Source: Carposina sasakii
Lineage: Eukaryota > Arthropoda > Insecta > Lepidoptera > Carposinidae
Assembly: GCA_014607495.2 (NCBI GenBank)
Contig: CP053152.1
Location: forward strand, 10,709,899 to 10,773,898
Direction of reading: 5' to 3'
DNA: 64,000 nucleotides
The notes under the pieces were generated by a model. That model was not told the origin of the DNA, did not search any database, and saw nothing but the letters and a program-made list of their open reading frames with translations. The position numbers and the translations under genes were made by a program. Shown here piece by piece: positions 1-12,656 of this stretch; positions within the stretch are counted from its first letter, which is position 1; each line of letters begins with the position of its first letter.

Positions 1-1508
1 TCACGTATTTGAAGTCCTGCATCAGCGTAGGCTATTGTGTGTTAATAAAGCCCGAGATAACTTTACATTCAAATAATAAAATACACAACGAGAACCAGTC
101 CAAGTTCATTAAAACAAACTATCAAAGGAATACAAGAACTAAATTACACATTTAATTCCGCATCCCATAGAAAACTTTATCCATGCAAATTCTAAGAGAC
201 TAAAGGAGTAAGCGAAATAAATTCTATAGCCAAGTAGAATACGAACGCACTCACAAGGAATTAAATGTACTTAGTACAGTCTTAAATAAATGGAACTATT
301 CCTTTCCACCTTACCGGAATTTAGAGCCTTGCCAAATCGGATTAGAACTTACTTTCGCACAAACAATTTTGCGTACAGCCAATCGTATATAATTCGAATT
401 AGTCCACAGCGTAAATAAGTAATACCCAACGGTAATACCACTTGGATTATAACGCAATAACACCCGGCGAAGGGTCAAAAGTTCAATAATCCCACTAAAA
501 CGCGATAGTTCGCGTTCAATTACCGATAAACCTCACTAAGATAGAACAATCCGAAATAGGCATTCAGTTATAACAAGTATTTTCCCAGCTATTTCCTCTA
601 AGGAGAATTACACTATCCAATTTGAACAACTGGATATTGTGTCATTAATTAAATCGAAATTCGTTTTCTGTGTAAATCGGATTAAACGTATGTAATGTCG
701 TTGAATTTGAACGAGAGGGGCGGAGGAGGGGTGTTGTGTAAATTTTACATTCTCATTAGGCGGAAATCGTCTCTGATTTAGTACGGACATGGGGAAAAGG
801 AGCGTCTAACTCGCGTTATCATTTAAATTCTGTTGTTATGTACCCATTTTCCGGTGTTTGGGATTATAAAAGAAAACAGATGGATAGCGGACTCTACTCT
901 ATAATTGCGGTGGAGGAAATTTTTGTCGGTGATTGATACAAACTCCGCTGTGTAGAGCGTAGAGCTACATTAATATCACATCATTTTGTAATATATTAAG
1001 TTGTATGCATATTGTAGTACTCTTCTGTATTCTGGTGGGGGGCCTGGCATCCTGTACTACAAGCTTTTTTCAGCCTACTTCAGGCGCCAGTCCTTGCACA
1101 ATGTATTGAAGTCTGTATTTAAGTATGCTTAAATGTTATTGTGTGTTACACTTCATCGAATATTTCGCATACACGATGGCGCTTTATCAGTTCTTGGAAG
1201 TGACATTCAAACGTTCCAGGTACACCGTACACATAGTCTAGTATTATACCCCATTAATGGAGGTATTTATACGGCAAAAAGTATACAATGGCGTTTGGAC
1301 GAGTGTACGCAGATAAGACAGTCTTAACAAAAGACACAACTGGTCAAGTCCATGTACAGCATGTTTCAATTTATTATTGCAAACATATTTGAATAGTATT
1401 TTTTAATTTTATATTTTAAATTTTTTTCGTGCAGATAATTTTTTAATATAGGTGGTAAAGTATTTATTAAATATGGTACAATATATTCACTAGTGCGTTT
1501 ACCATAGT
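1..1508. other. AT-rich non-coding DNA, probable Rbp6 intron or upstream region
   Basis: Only short AT-rich open frames occur and none resembles a known protein. No splice-flanked conserved segment, tRNA or clear repeat boundary was seen. Confidence 0.6.
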
Positions 1509-2039
1509 TTAGTCACTACCAAAAGTAACAATAATAAATAACAATAACTGCCACTGCAGTTTAGGGTTTTTTGAATTTCTTGTGTATCTTTTCGGTGTTA
1601 GGATTTTATAGTTATTGTGATCAAAATAGTTTTCTGTTAAAAGCGAGCATTGTACTTTCTCATGTATTATTTTATAATACATAAACAATTGACGATAATC
1701 ATCCCTAAATTTGTTTTTTATTGCCTGCGAAGTAAAAGTTTTAAGTAATCGTATTTGTAGGTTTTATATCTTGTCCAGATGTGTGTTAAAAGTTGGTCCG
1801 TAGCTACTAAGTCCATATGAGATTATGGACTCTGTCAGAGCGAGGTAGAGTGAGCGCATTATGGAATAAGGTACTTTATATTTAATAAGCTTAAATTTAG
1901 CGAGAATTGCACGTAGCCTATCGAAAACGTAGTCAATATAATCTACCCAGTTAATACGGTCATCTATTATCAGCCCCAAATATTTTTGTTTTCGAACTAT
2001 GTCTACCGCACCGCACGCGCATTTATTTATTGTTGCGTT
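1509..2039 (-). mobile_element. Jockey/CR1-type non-LTR retrotransposon relic (C-terminal reverse transcriptase)
   Basis: Read on the minus strand from 2039 down, the translation contains CACGAVDIV, then KYLGLIIDDRINW, then SIMRSLYLALTESIISYG, the conserved post-catalytic thumb region of jockey-like reverse transcriptases. One in-frame TAA interrupts it near 1764. Downstream of that the frame resumes with LQIRLLKTF, an FRDDYRQLFMYYKI segment and LTENYFDHNNYKILTPKRYTR, matching the usual C-terminus of such elements, and ends at TAA 1509-1511. The catalytic domain, endonuclease and ORF1 are missing: the fragment stops exactly at the terminal inverted repeat at 2038. It is a dead, 5'-truncated or interrupted copy. 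Clade assignment is by motif memory only. Confidence 0.8.
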
Positions 2040-2358
2040 CACTATGGGTGCGCCCACCACCGGGCCCTACACCCTCCACTAAGTAATGTGTTGGGTTTTA
2101 GAGTTTCATTATAATTAGTGGTTTACTAATTTCTATAATCCTGAGGATGCCACGGTTGTTGGCGAAACATATGTAGATTATTTATCTAGTTTTTGATTTC
2201 GGAATGGTGCAATGTATTGTCTTGCATGCTAGGTGCTCGGGTCTGGTTTCTCGTGGCGATTGTAGTTAGTGCAAGTGCCTGTTTTCGCAGTTATGAGTTA
2301 TCAGATCCGAGGGTCAGTGGAAGGTGTAGGGCCCGGTGGTGGGCGCACCCATAGTGAA
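2038..2358. mobile_element. 321-bp element with 43-bp terminal inverted repeats
   Basis: Positions 2038-2080 and 2316-2358 are inverted copies of each other, 43 bp with one mismatch, starting TTCACTATGGGTGCGCCC and notably GC-rich against AT-rich flanks. The 235-bp middle is non-coding. The left end coincides with the point where reverse-transcriptase homology of the 1509-2039 relic stops, so the element probably inserted there or was co-mobilised with it. I see no convincing target-site duplication (left flank TATTGTTGCG, right flank TGTTTGAACT), which leaves the class open: DNA-type MITE, or a retroelement end in inverted arrangement. A hammerhead-like core lies inside (separate entry). Confidence 0.75.
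2101..2170 (+). other. hammerhead-ribozyme-like motif
   Basis: The order of parts resembles a hammerhead: a potential hairpin built from ATTATA...TATAAT with inner TTAGT/ACTAA, then CTGAGGA (fits the CUGANGA core), a small hairpin GCCA...TGGC, then GAAAC. Such CTGANGA-stem-GAAAC strings are known from Penelope-like and other retroelements. Departures from a working ribozyme: an extra T before stem II, an extra C before the core, and no clean GUH cleavage triplet paired to the GAAAC flank. It is best read as a degenerate or fossil motif. Confidence 0.35.
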
Positions 2359-5026
2359 TGTTTGAACTTCCGAATTGTAACGCCTAATACAATTTCATTT
2401 ATTATTGCGTGTAAACATACATTAGGTACTTGAAATAAAATCAAACCTTACAACACCTAGGTACAGTCTGTCGAACATCCAGTACGGGCTAGCTGGAACA
2501 ACATGGAGGCGCGAACGATTTGTTTATGCTAAACAACCTGCAACCGAACTCGACGGCGCACATTCGAAAATAATTTGCATATTTAAATAACGGGACACCT
2601 CCATCCGCACTGGATTCGCTGTTAATTGCTAAGCTGTGGCCATGATCTATGGGTTTAAAGTTATGATGCTGATTATGATGAAAACGGTGATAGCCCAATG
2701 GTTTAGCCGTGCCACGTGCTTCCAGTGCGACGTGAATTCAATTCCTTGATACCATTTGATTCACTTACTTTAAGATTATTCAAATAGTTAAGGGTTATTT
2801 TTGACGTCCTGATAAATCCCCGCTTAATATTATAGGTAGAAAAGAATATTTTATCCTTACCGCCTCCGCGGTGGAACACGATTGTTACTAAACTGGTGGA
2901 ATTTTAATTCCTCTTTAAGTTTATTAAGTGTCCAACTTTCCTACGCCCAAAGTTGATGGAAAATTAACTCAATCTGTCTTCAAGTACTTTGTCAAGTAAC
3001 AAAATATTAAATGCTAGTTGATGCAAGTCGACTTAATAAATTATAGCCTTATATCATTCTGACGTTGTTACATTGAAAACGTGGCTATAGGATCTATTTC
3101 GTGATCCTGCAGTTCTGGCATCGATCGATTTTTGAATCACAGCTTTATGTATATGTCTGTAGATTGTACAAGCTTTTTAACTGCCAAGTTTCAACAAAAT
3201 ACCCTCAGTAGTTTATGTATGAAGGAGTAACAAACATAAAAAAGTACTTCTGATCTACCTACGTATATAGTTAAAATAATCCACTTTCAAATTCCTAACC
3301 CTGTTTTTCTTATTTTCAGGTAAGTCACTACTATATTACAGTGAAACACAAACACCACATTCTGTATGCAAACATACAACAGCGCCTGCATAAAAAGGTT
3401 GGTAATAAAATCGACTGAAATGAGTGGGAACCATAAAATTCTTTTCATACAATATTCAATAGAAAAATATTTTATTACACCGAGATTTCCACAATTTACC
3501 GATAAATTCGTGCTATATCTCCACTTTTATATCCCCTGTATCGCAAATTTGTTTCTCTTCCACGTGATATAGTATAACAATAGCGATGCGTATTGTTCCT
3601 TTGGCTACGCATCTATTTTATGTCCGCACACGCCGAAGGTTAACCAATAAAACCTTTTAACAGCCCAAACTATTTCGTTATAAGTTCTGAGTATGCAATA
3701 AAACAGGAATAAATCCTAACCCTCGGCCCGCGAGGAATCAATCACGCCCCGGTGCTCTTTAATCGCTCCAATTTAAGTTTTTCCATTCTTGATGAAACAA
3801 ATTGATGGGATTAGTTGAGTTAAATATTGCGATTGCGAACACGAGTATCCCGAATTCCGCCAAACCTGTGTTCACTTGTATACATGTAGGAAGGGCGAAA
3901 TGTGAAATGGAGGTGATCCAACAACTTTTAAAAAAGTATTGGTGATAAGTAGTGTTGTATCCTCGAATCTGAAATTCATGATTGCGATCACAGGCAACTA
4001 CTGTTCCGATTTGAACCTAGTACTATCAATATGGTTGTGGGATGCAGATGGCGGGCCAAAGAGAGTATCTCCGAGAAATGTATATCAGAAGACTATCTCC
4101 TCTATAGGGTCGACCATGGAAGAAAAGGGTTGATGATACACATACAGCCTAGCGTACATACGCCAAAATAGCATCTCCCCTTTGTCCCACCACCATGATG
4201 GTAGCCAATAAATCTCCAGTGCTTTGTGCTCGCGTCTCTCTCAACATCTTCACCCATAAACGGCACGTGCGCAGTTATCTGTACTGTAACGACCTATAAC
4301 TGAAAAAATGTTGTTAAGGCGACGGAAATTCCAAAACGGTAATGGCTGTAGGCCGACTGCGAGAAGTTTATTTCCATACAAATATGAGCGGGAACTAGAC
4401 TTAAACTAGAAAAGCGTAAGCCACAAAATTTGATATTTTAAAAACTGAACATAATTTGTTTATTATTAAAAGTGCAACTGCTCGTTTTTAGAGTGTTTTA
4501 AGACAAGTGTTTTGATTTTTAAAAATGAGGCTTAATCGCTCTGATTTGCCTGTAAAATGAACAAATCTGAATTAAAAAGAGATATCTTTAACACCTTGAT
4601 CGTAAAAAGTCTACTAAACAAAAGAATTCGATTGCCAAATATTGCTTTTATATTTTTTGTAGGTAAAAGCTGAGCAAAACCGACGTAACTAACAACATAT
4701 TTATTATTTCGTCATCTTAACGTCCCTCTCATCCTGTCCTGTTGTTTCTGCAGGTATTCTTATTGAGCGAGGACATTTTGGCTCACCTCTCCGCGACTTG
4801 GCAACTCGTCGTTTTTATTCAGATATTCCGCCGTTTTATATTTCGATGGCACCTTTCTGAATTAGAAATAAGCTGTCACCGCTGAAAGGCTTTCGTACTA
4901 ACCCGAAGGTTTTCCGGTACAATTCATTTGCACGTGTCGGTTTGTTCCCGAAATAAATAATAATAAAGGCATTTTCGCAAAAAAAAAAGTGATACTATAG
5001 TAACACTGGAGGTATGAAGAACTACT
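2359..5026. other. non-coding AT-rich stretch
   Basis: No exon or RNA gene is supported. Positions 2374-2390 contain a 17-mer (GTAACGCCTAATACAAT) that recurs inverted near 33858, hinting at an old dispersed repeat. The small open frames (for example 3366-3572, 3939-4133) lack recognisable motifs. Confidence 0.5.
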
Positions 5027-5055
5027 GGTTCATACTACCCAGCGCAGTATGAACC
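5027..5055. repeat. perfect 10-bp inverted repeat, hairpin
   Basis: GGTTCATACT (5027-5036) and AGTATGAACC (5046-5055) pair perfectly around a 9-nt loop. No T-run follows, and no element boundary was recognised around it. Confidence 0.7.
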
Positions 5056-5835
5056 AATCGCTTTGATGTCAATGAGTTTTGAATACACCGAGTCGTATGT
5101 AGAAGTAAATTTTACTAGTAAATGGCCCATTTAACATTTCAACTAATATTCTAAATGCAATAGTAATCCTTTTTGTTTCTTGTTTCTTCTCGCTTTAATT
5201 ACCTAACCATCTTCTTAAAATTTTAAATACATACTTTGGAGTACGGGGAATGACATAGGATACATTCTGTAATCGGCGCGGAGGAAGTTTCACCTTTCTA
5301 CGCCTAGTAGATTTACATTGTCTGCCTGTCTGTCACTAGAGGAATAGTTTTAACCTAACAAAACAAACATTATTATGCCATCTCCTCCTTTATCCTTCCT
5401 TAGTAGATATTCTCGCATTGTGTTCGTGTATGGGTAGGTATGAATCAGCGCTGATAAGCGTACGTAGAGCACAGATTTGCTAGACTATGCAACCGCATGT
5501 TAGGTGCCAAGTTTCGTACACCCCGCCAACATATTTGCATAGTTTTGGACATCCGCGTGGCATTACACTTTAATATGTGCTTCCAATTTGACACCACCAG
5601 CATCATGGGATTATAACTGAATTAAATGAATAAGCAAATTGGATTATACTAACCGCATTTTGATGTAATTTTATTAAGGTTATCACTTTAAAATATAAAG
5701 CGAATAACTAATTTTAAAAAAAATCTTATCTTTATTAACAGTTACTGACCAATGCGGGAAATGCAAAAAAAAATATTATTTCAAGCTATATGTTACAATC
5801 CAACCAGAACACAGGCATATTTTGTAGCGAATAAA
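5056..5835. other. non-coding stretch
   Basis: AT-rich DNA with no supported gene; no repeat identified. Confidence 0.5.
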
Positions 5836-5937
5836 GTACAACTCAACTATACCCTCAAAATTGGCCAGAAGTGGCACCATGTGGTTCTATCGGCCCTTGG
5901 TACTCTGCGTACCCCGTAAGGCGTGATTATATGTACA
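5836..5937 (+). repeat. SINE family A, truncated copy
   Basis: This is the 3' part of the family best seen at 17883-18130: ACTCAACTATACCCTCAAAA, then the GGTTCTATCGGCCCTTGG block, a CCCCGTAAGG block and the tail GCGTGATTATATGTA. A 10-bp internal deletion removed GGATAAA-type sequence before the tail. The 5' half is missing. Confidence 0.8.
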
Positions 5938-8900
5938 GTACCTATATGTAATAAAGTAATTTCCGTGTTACTTTAGTTTCTTTTGGTATTTTGAAGCATA
6001 AAAAGTTACAGTTAATAGTTTATTACTTGGAATTGAATTTGAATTCTTTTACAACTAGGTTTATAGATATAGATACTATTTGCATGCTGTGCTTGTATAA
6101 ATAAATGCAGTGTAGTTTGGTACAACTTTTTTGTAAAAAAAAACTACGATTTCTAATTGTGTTTTCTTACATAAACATTTCTACAAACATACTATGAATA
6201 GCTTTTACTAAAAGTAACCGTACATATTTGCTATTTAAAATCAATATAATTTAATCCAAACACGCAGCTTTATTAATATTATTTCGAATTCACTGAACAA
6301 CCCACATAAAGTAGGCTAAGTGTTATTTCAAAGGATACGCCACGATTAAGTGCCCAAGTAAACACGAACTCACAAAATACGCGGAACCCATCCAACTATA
6401 AATCAGCATTTGGGTCGGGTAAACAACCACACTCCAATCATTAGTCAAAGAGTCCAACTGCAGCAAAAACTGAACTAATTGCGCTCTTGAAGGACAAGCA
6501 GCTCCAGCTTCCAGCATTTCTACTTAGTCACGTATAATAGTTTTTCCATCCAAAGATTTATATCTCAAATCTTTTTTTAAATCTGCTTTTAAAGTTGTAA
6601 AATATTTTTATCAGCGTCCAGGAAAACGAAACTTACTCCAAACTTTGTCTAAAACTGAGAAATGTCAACGAAAAGGGTAATCTTCAATTAATTTTAAAAA
6701 ATCCCTTTTAAACGTAAATGTAGTTCTCTCATAAATAAGCTTTTTAATTAATTATCCATGCCAACGGTGAAAAAGCTTAGTCAAACTAAACTTGTATTCA
6801 AATATTTTTGTAAAAGTTGGTTAATTTCAAAAAGAAAATTGTTGGGTAGCAAGAGTTTAAGTTTCTTCAAATTTGTTCGTCGTCGGACCGGAGTAAACAC
6901 CTCATAAGTTGCCCTTTCCGTAAGTTTTAAGAAATTGATTTTTAAACTGCAAACAAGTTGGACGAAAAAACGGCGAAACATGAAAAAACTATTCTAACAC
7001 AACTCGGGAACTAAATTAGTTTTAAGCGACAAGTTCATTCCTGTTTTTTACCTTGCTGCAATTGCTGGGAGCTTCCCGCGGAAACTTCTTGGCTGCAGAT
7101 TTTGATTACATACGCTCCTTCAAGAAACTTTGTGGCGGATAAGAATATTAAATCTTATTTAAGTTAGACATCCGCTGTGGTCCGCGTTGTTATTTCGAAT
7201 AAGGTGCTTTATAAGCTCTGTGTGCGCCATGCAAACTTGTCTCCAAGTACATTTAACCTTTCTCCGTTATACAAATTGTTTTCACATTTCGCAGCCTAGA
7301 TACCTAGTATTTTTAATGTAATTTGTTTCAAATTTCATTTGCTAATGGTCTGATATTCGAGTACCTCTACATTATTTGATCTCCCATTACCGTATTTAAT
7401 TTCAAACTTTTGTTTTTCTCTGTAAACCTCAACATTTTACTTCAAGTGAACATCCTATTAGAGTGCTCGCTACGGTCCGTTGAGATGAAATAGAGTCTGT
7501 ACAATCTACCGCACAATTTTAGGAGCGCTTAAATTTTAATTGTGTAGTAAAAGAACGGTTATATAATGATTACGGGGAACAATACGGCAGAGTGAGTCTC
7601 GCGCCGCGTTACATGGTGCATTTGCCTAATTACGGCTCAGTTCACTGGTGTGACAATTCGTGATTACCCGAACGGTTATTTCTTAGACGTCTACTTAATT
7701 CAACCCGATTAAGTTTTGGAGTTCTACTGAGAAAGTATCTTATCTTAGTATCTTTATGTGTGCTTTTAAATGCTATTAATAAGAATCTATAATCCTCCTT
7801 TTAAATACTGATTTTTTTTATACTTATAAGCAGTTAAACTAATAAAAATCTTAACAAGCTAATTGCAGAATCATCTTAGAAACGCCCCCTCATATCTATC
7901 TCATATTTCTGAAAGTTGTGTTTAACAAGTTATGAAGTTAATATAACTCTCTCGTACTGTAGGGTTAGGAAAAATAGAGTTGGTGCAAAGGGGCGGGAGA
8001 ATCGATAGATGGCGCCACGACGGCGGTGGCTCGCGGACTCCCGTGTTTTTGGGAAACTTCCCTTCGATGCAACACTTTTATACAAAACTATATCTGTTTT
8101 GGCAGACAGAGGATCGAATACACGGCAGGGGAGTTGTATTCCGGAATAGTTTGACAGGTTTTTAGTGGAAACCATAGTTTGGCTGGCTGTTGAATTTTGC
8201 AGTGTTAAAATATTTAAAGCCTCGCATCTATATCGTGAATACCGAAGTCAGTTTAACGTTATTTAGTAGTATATGGTGGTATTTTATACGTTTGTTTGTG
8301 ATTTATTCATATAACAACAACATTATAATTGTATTATTAATTGTATTCATTAAAAGGTTACATAAATTTAAAAAATAAAAAAATTGTGTCTGAAATAAAT
8401 CATTGTACCATTTCGTTGACAAAAATCTTTCTGTCATACTAATAAAAACAGCGTTAAGTTATCTATAGATATTTTCGTTATACATGACTTTTGATATGTC
8501 ATATCTGTCAAATAAAACTGTGTATAGCTTATACCTAAAGCGTTTTATTAGTAAGCCCTTTAAGTTTTTATTGATATATTAAATTACAAATAATTATTGT
8601 AACTGTATGCAATCGCGTAAAAACATGCAAAAATTGTCCAATTTACAACCTCTACCTTCAAGCATGTTAAAAATACAAGCATAGCCCAATAGAATTATCC
8701 TAAATTGTGAGCTAAAACTCCGCGAGGGGGACGTGATATTTTTACGTCTCGCAAAAGTTAAGGTGCAACAATCGAATAAAACGTCAGGGCGAGTTCCGTG
8801 CGATTTAGTAATCTCAACTTTGACTAGTACAAAACAGATACCTTCGCGAAACTTTCTCCAACTTCTCGAACGTACAGCTAAAGAAAGTAATTTTCCTTTT

Positions 8901-9131
8901 CCGGCATGTCGTCTTTAAGAAAAGCGGATGTGACATTTATGTTTTAATTTTTTCTTCTTGCACGAATGTAGTGAAGGCGAACGATCTGTGCTTTATGGCC
9001 GTATTTTCATAAAATTTATTGAGGATTAAAGGTCAGATTTTGATCTTTTCTATTTCAATTGAAAATAAATTTACATTTCCATTATGAAAATTTTATTTGC
9101 TTTTTTATTTGCTGGGTTAATCCACCTACGA
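5938..9131. other. non-coding AT-rich stretch
   Basis: No gene is supported. Short frames (6323-6517, 6781-6981, 7930-8175, 8190-8378, 8733-8918) have no family motif or splice context. A small GC-richer patch lies at about 7980-8045. Confidence 0.5.
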
Positions 9132-9262
9132 CCAATTTCTATACGAGAGATCAAAAAGAATCTCGGATTCTTTCATTCCTAATTTGAAATTTTGTATGAA
9201 AACAATTGAAGATTAAATCTGAGATATGCAAAAAATCTCTCAAGATCAGTTATAGAAATTGG
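9132..9262. repeat. small inverted-repeat element, MITE-like
   Basis: CCAATTTCTATA (9132-9143) is repeated inverted at 9251-9262, with a weaker GAGAGATC-like extension inside each arm. The 131-bp interior is AT-rich and non-coding. It may be a short MITE; the outer boundaries are uncertain. Confidence 0.45.
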
Positions 9263-11755
9263 CGGTTAATCAAATATCGGGAAAATGTTTTTATCCCGGA
9301 TAATTTCGACATTTTGTTTTTTCTGTAGTCCACTCGGACGGAGTCGTAGGTGTCCACTAGTTTTAAATAAAACTTGTTATTATTTTATGAATATAGCTTT
9401 TAGAATTATTTATTGTTATTAGCATTTATACTAGGTTAATGTTTATTTGGAATAATGAAGCTTGTTATAAGCATTAACCAAAAATGCCTATCGTTTCTAC
9501 AGTAACGTTAAAAATTATCAAAATGAAACTTCAGCATCTACCATAAACATTGGAAAAGCATTTTGACATTTTAATTTCATTAAACCTCTCATCTGGCCAA
9601 GATAAAGTTGATTTCTTTCGGCGCGAAGTAAGAATTTTGACTTGTATAATAATTTAGATTACGTGAAGCCGTGAGTATTCATTATCGTTCTTTTGTACCT
9701 GATTCCTCGAGATCTCATTCGGATAGAGCGGCGGTCCGACTCTCAAAGTGCGAAAATGAAATTATAAAGCCCAGCGATAAAAATAAATTAAATCCGATTT
9801 CGCGTACCCAGTAGCCAGGGATGAGAGCATTTTGTAGCCTGCGAATTTCTTTCTCTCCTTTAAATATTTGTTTTAACACTTGATTTGTGGCGTAATGAGA
9901 AAATTCTCACTTTGAATTTTATTTTTTCTTTTGTCTGTTTTATATTTTTTTAATTTATATTTGGTTGGATCACATTGTTACTGCCTCATCTGTAGGGAGA
10001 TAATCTAAGGAGTATATTTCAATGCTCTTTTCATTTGTATAAAGAAACATGATATAAATAGTAAAATAAGATATAAAAAATAGACGTAAAATGATTTCAT
10101 TACACAACAAGAAAAGGAAGTCTTTTTCGAACGTAGTTATTCGGCAATGCTTATTTTGTATGCAGGTAAGGTTGGCATGTATCCAATTGAGACAGTTTAC
10201 GGACTCTTTATATCCTTATTCAGTAAAATAGAAGCATAATTCCTCATGACTCAATTACGAATTCTTCGGCAAACATATTTTAGGAAACAATTTCATTCAG
10301 TTTTTAGGGTAAATATTGACTATATTCTAATCGCCTTACACATCTTGTTACAGCTTTCTCAGTTCCGTATCTGTGCGTTCTCACCTGCGATTATTCAAAT
10401 TAGGAAACGGCACGACAAAGACGAATGGCGCTAATATCGCTCGACTCGCGATCGCCCGCGCGATACCACGTACCTATTCTCCTTGACATCCTTTGTATAC
10501 GCGCTCTATGAATCTTATATCATCCGTTTAAGGCATAAACTCGCTTAGTTCGCGTGCCCACGTAGCAGGGTGCGTGGTTTACGTGGCCTACACACGCGCT
10601 ACTGATTTCGACCGGCGATAAACGCCGATTGATTCCCGCGATACGGTTTTTGCGTAAATGCCTTGCGCTGTTATGCAGCAAATTGCCGATGTACATGGTT
10701 TATTAGGTCATTCGGTGGAATCGCTTACATTTGTACGTTACCGGTGTATTAATGAGGCTGGCTACTTGATACATATCTAAATATTTGAATACCGAATAGA
10801 ACATGTTGGAAAAAATCCTAATCGAGGTACATTAGTGCTAGTCATACTTAACATATCAAATATGATATAATTCTTCCATAATTCTTTACACTCAATTATC
10901 TAGGTTTTCAAATTGGTCTATTAGTATTCCATATTACCTGAATATCAAAGAAAACTTATTATCTCAGTCACATTCGTCGAAAAATTTAGCAAGTAAAATT
11001 AACTGCCCATCGCATCTACTATAAAATAAACCGACATAAAAATTAAATTTTCATACCAATAATAAACATTTAACATCAGTAATCTTAGGGTTTTATATTT
11101 TTCTTTGTTCCCATTGTTAATTCGAAATAAAACAATGTAATTATATTTTTATTGCTCATTCAACAGCCGGTAAATTACTTTCCCTATCCCTAAGGTCATC
11201 TAAACCCTACTTAATAGTATTTCTAGTCACAAGGGTCAAGTGAGGAGACAGTACTTTGTTTGCGTTTTGTCCCTAATGTCTTGTAATCGTGAGTGTAATT
11301 GTTAGGATTAAAAGTTACACTAGTATACACACATTTACACTCCGTTCAAACGAATACTATTGGGTAATTGCTAAGGTCGTCTGGGGTAATAACATTGGTT
11401 TTATAACAGTTTAAACGATGGTTTTAACATCTGAATAAACTCAATTTTTTTAAAGCTTAAACAGAGTTCAATAGTAATCCATAGGTATAAATAAGTATGT
11501 ACATGTATATTGTTTGTGGTCTATACCTTTGCAATTAAATTGACTTTTCTCGGAAGTCTTAACAAGTAGCGCTACTGGGAATTTCATTTTCAATAGACTT
11601 ACCACACTTGCCAAAATGTCTAGACATACCTACATGATTTTAGGCAATTAGGTAGATATTACCCAAGAGAAGATATCATACAAATTTTTGCCCCAAGAAT
11701 AAAAATTGTGAAAAATTGCAAGCTACAATTTAATAGTCCTAGTTGATACGTAAGT
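9263..11755. other. non-coding stretch
   Basis: No gene supported. It contains a hairpin GGTTAATG...CATTAACC at about 9437-9480 (13 bp with one wobble). The open frame at 10246-10434 has no recognisable feature. Confidence 0.5.
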
Positions 11756-12204
11756 CATCATCTTCATCATCAGCCTATTGCAGTCCACTGCTGGACGTAC
11801 GAGTAGGCTTCCCCCAGGGCACGCCACAAGGCTACTTGCCACAGGGGGGTTTTGCCCATAGTCACCACGCTGGCCAGGCGGATTGGTGACCGCAGTTTGT
11901 ATTTTAAACCCCCGACGCAAAAACTACGGGGTGTTATACGTTTGACGTGTCTGTGTGTGTGTTGGTGTAAATGTGTATGTGTCTGTCTGTGGCATCGTAG
12001 CTCCCAAACGGATGATCCGATTTTAATGCGGTTTTTTTTGGTTTGAAAGGTATATCAGTGGAGAATGTTCTTAGCTATGTTTGGTGAAAAATCGGTTCAG
12101 GTCTTTAAGGTCATCCGGTCGTTTGTTAGGTGTGATAGGAATGTTACACGCTCAGTTTTCTTGCAAGCATATGTGGGATCTGACATTCGAAACACTAATG
12201 TCTT

Positions 12205-12494
12205 CTGGAACCACTGAGCTGGTCTGTTGTTAGGTTCGAAGACCCTGGACTGCCTTTTAGTAAACCCATCGAGTTTGGGCTCGTTGGATTTATCTTAACT
12301 AGTTCTCTTTATATTTCTAATTGACGAGGACCTGATGCTGGAAATCTGGAACCTCTGAGCTGGTCTGATGATAGGGCTCGAAGGTAGGAGACGTGACCCT
12401 GGTCTACCTTTTAGTAAACCCATCGAGTACGGGCTCGTTAAATTTGTCTTGACTGGTTCTCTTCATGTTTCTAATTGACGAGGACCTGATGCTG
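12205..12494 (+). repeat. two-copy tandem repeat, period about 141 bp
   Basis: Unit 1 starts at 12205 and unit 2 at 12346, both CTGGAACC(A/T)CTGAGCTGG and both ending TTGACGAGGACCTGATGCTG. They share CCTTTTAGTAAACCCATCGA. Unit 2 has a short insertion (AGGAGACGTG-like) relative to unit 1. It lies inside the 11908-13671 element. Confidence 0.85.
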
Positions 12495-12656
12495 CAAATG
12501 GAATGTGGCGGATGAAACGCTGGAATGCCGGAATGAAACGGATAAACCGATTTATATTTTTGCTGAAATTCTAGAATGAAAAATTAAGGAGCTCCTTCAA
12601 AAAGCATGAAATAAAAAATTTAATAAAAAAATTTAAAAATTATTTATTATTATAAT

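Noticed and set aside
2101..2170. Confident hammerhead ribozyme annotation
   Set aside because: Core elements are present but stem II and the cleavage-site side deviate; kept only as a hammerhead-like motif.
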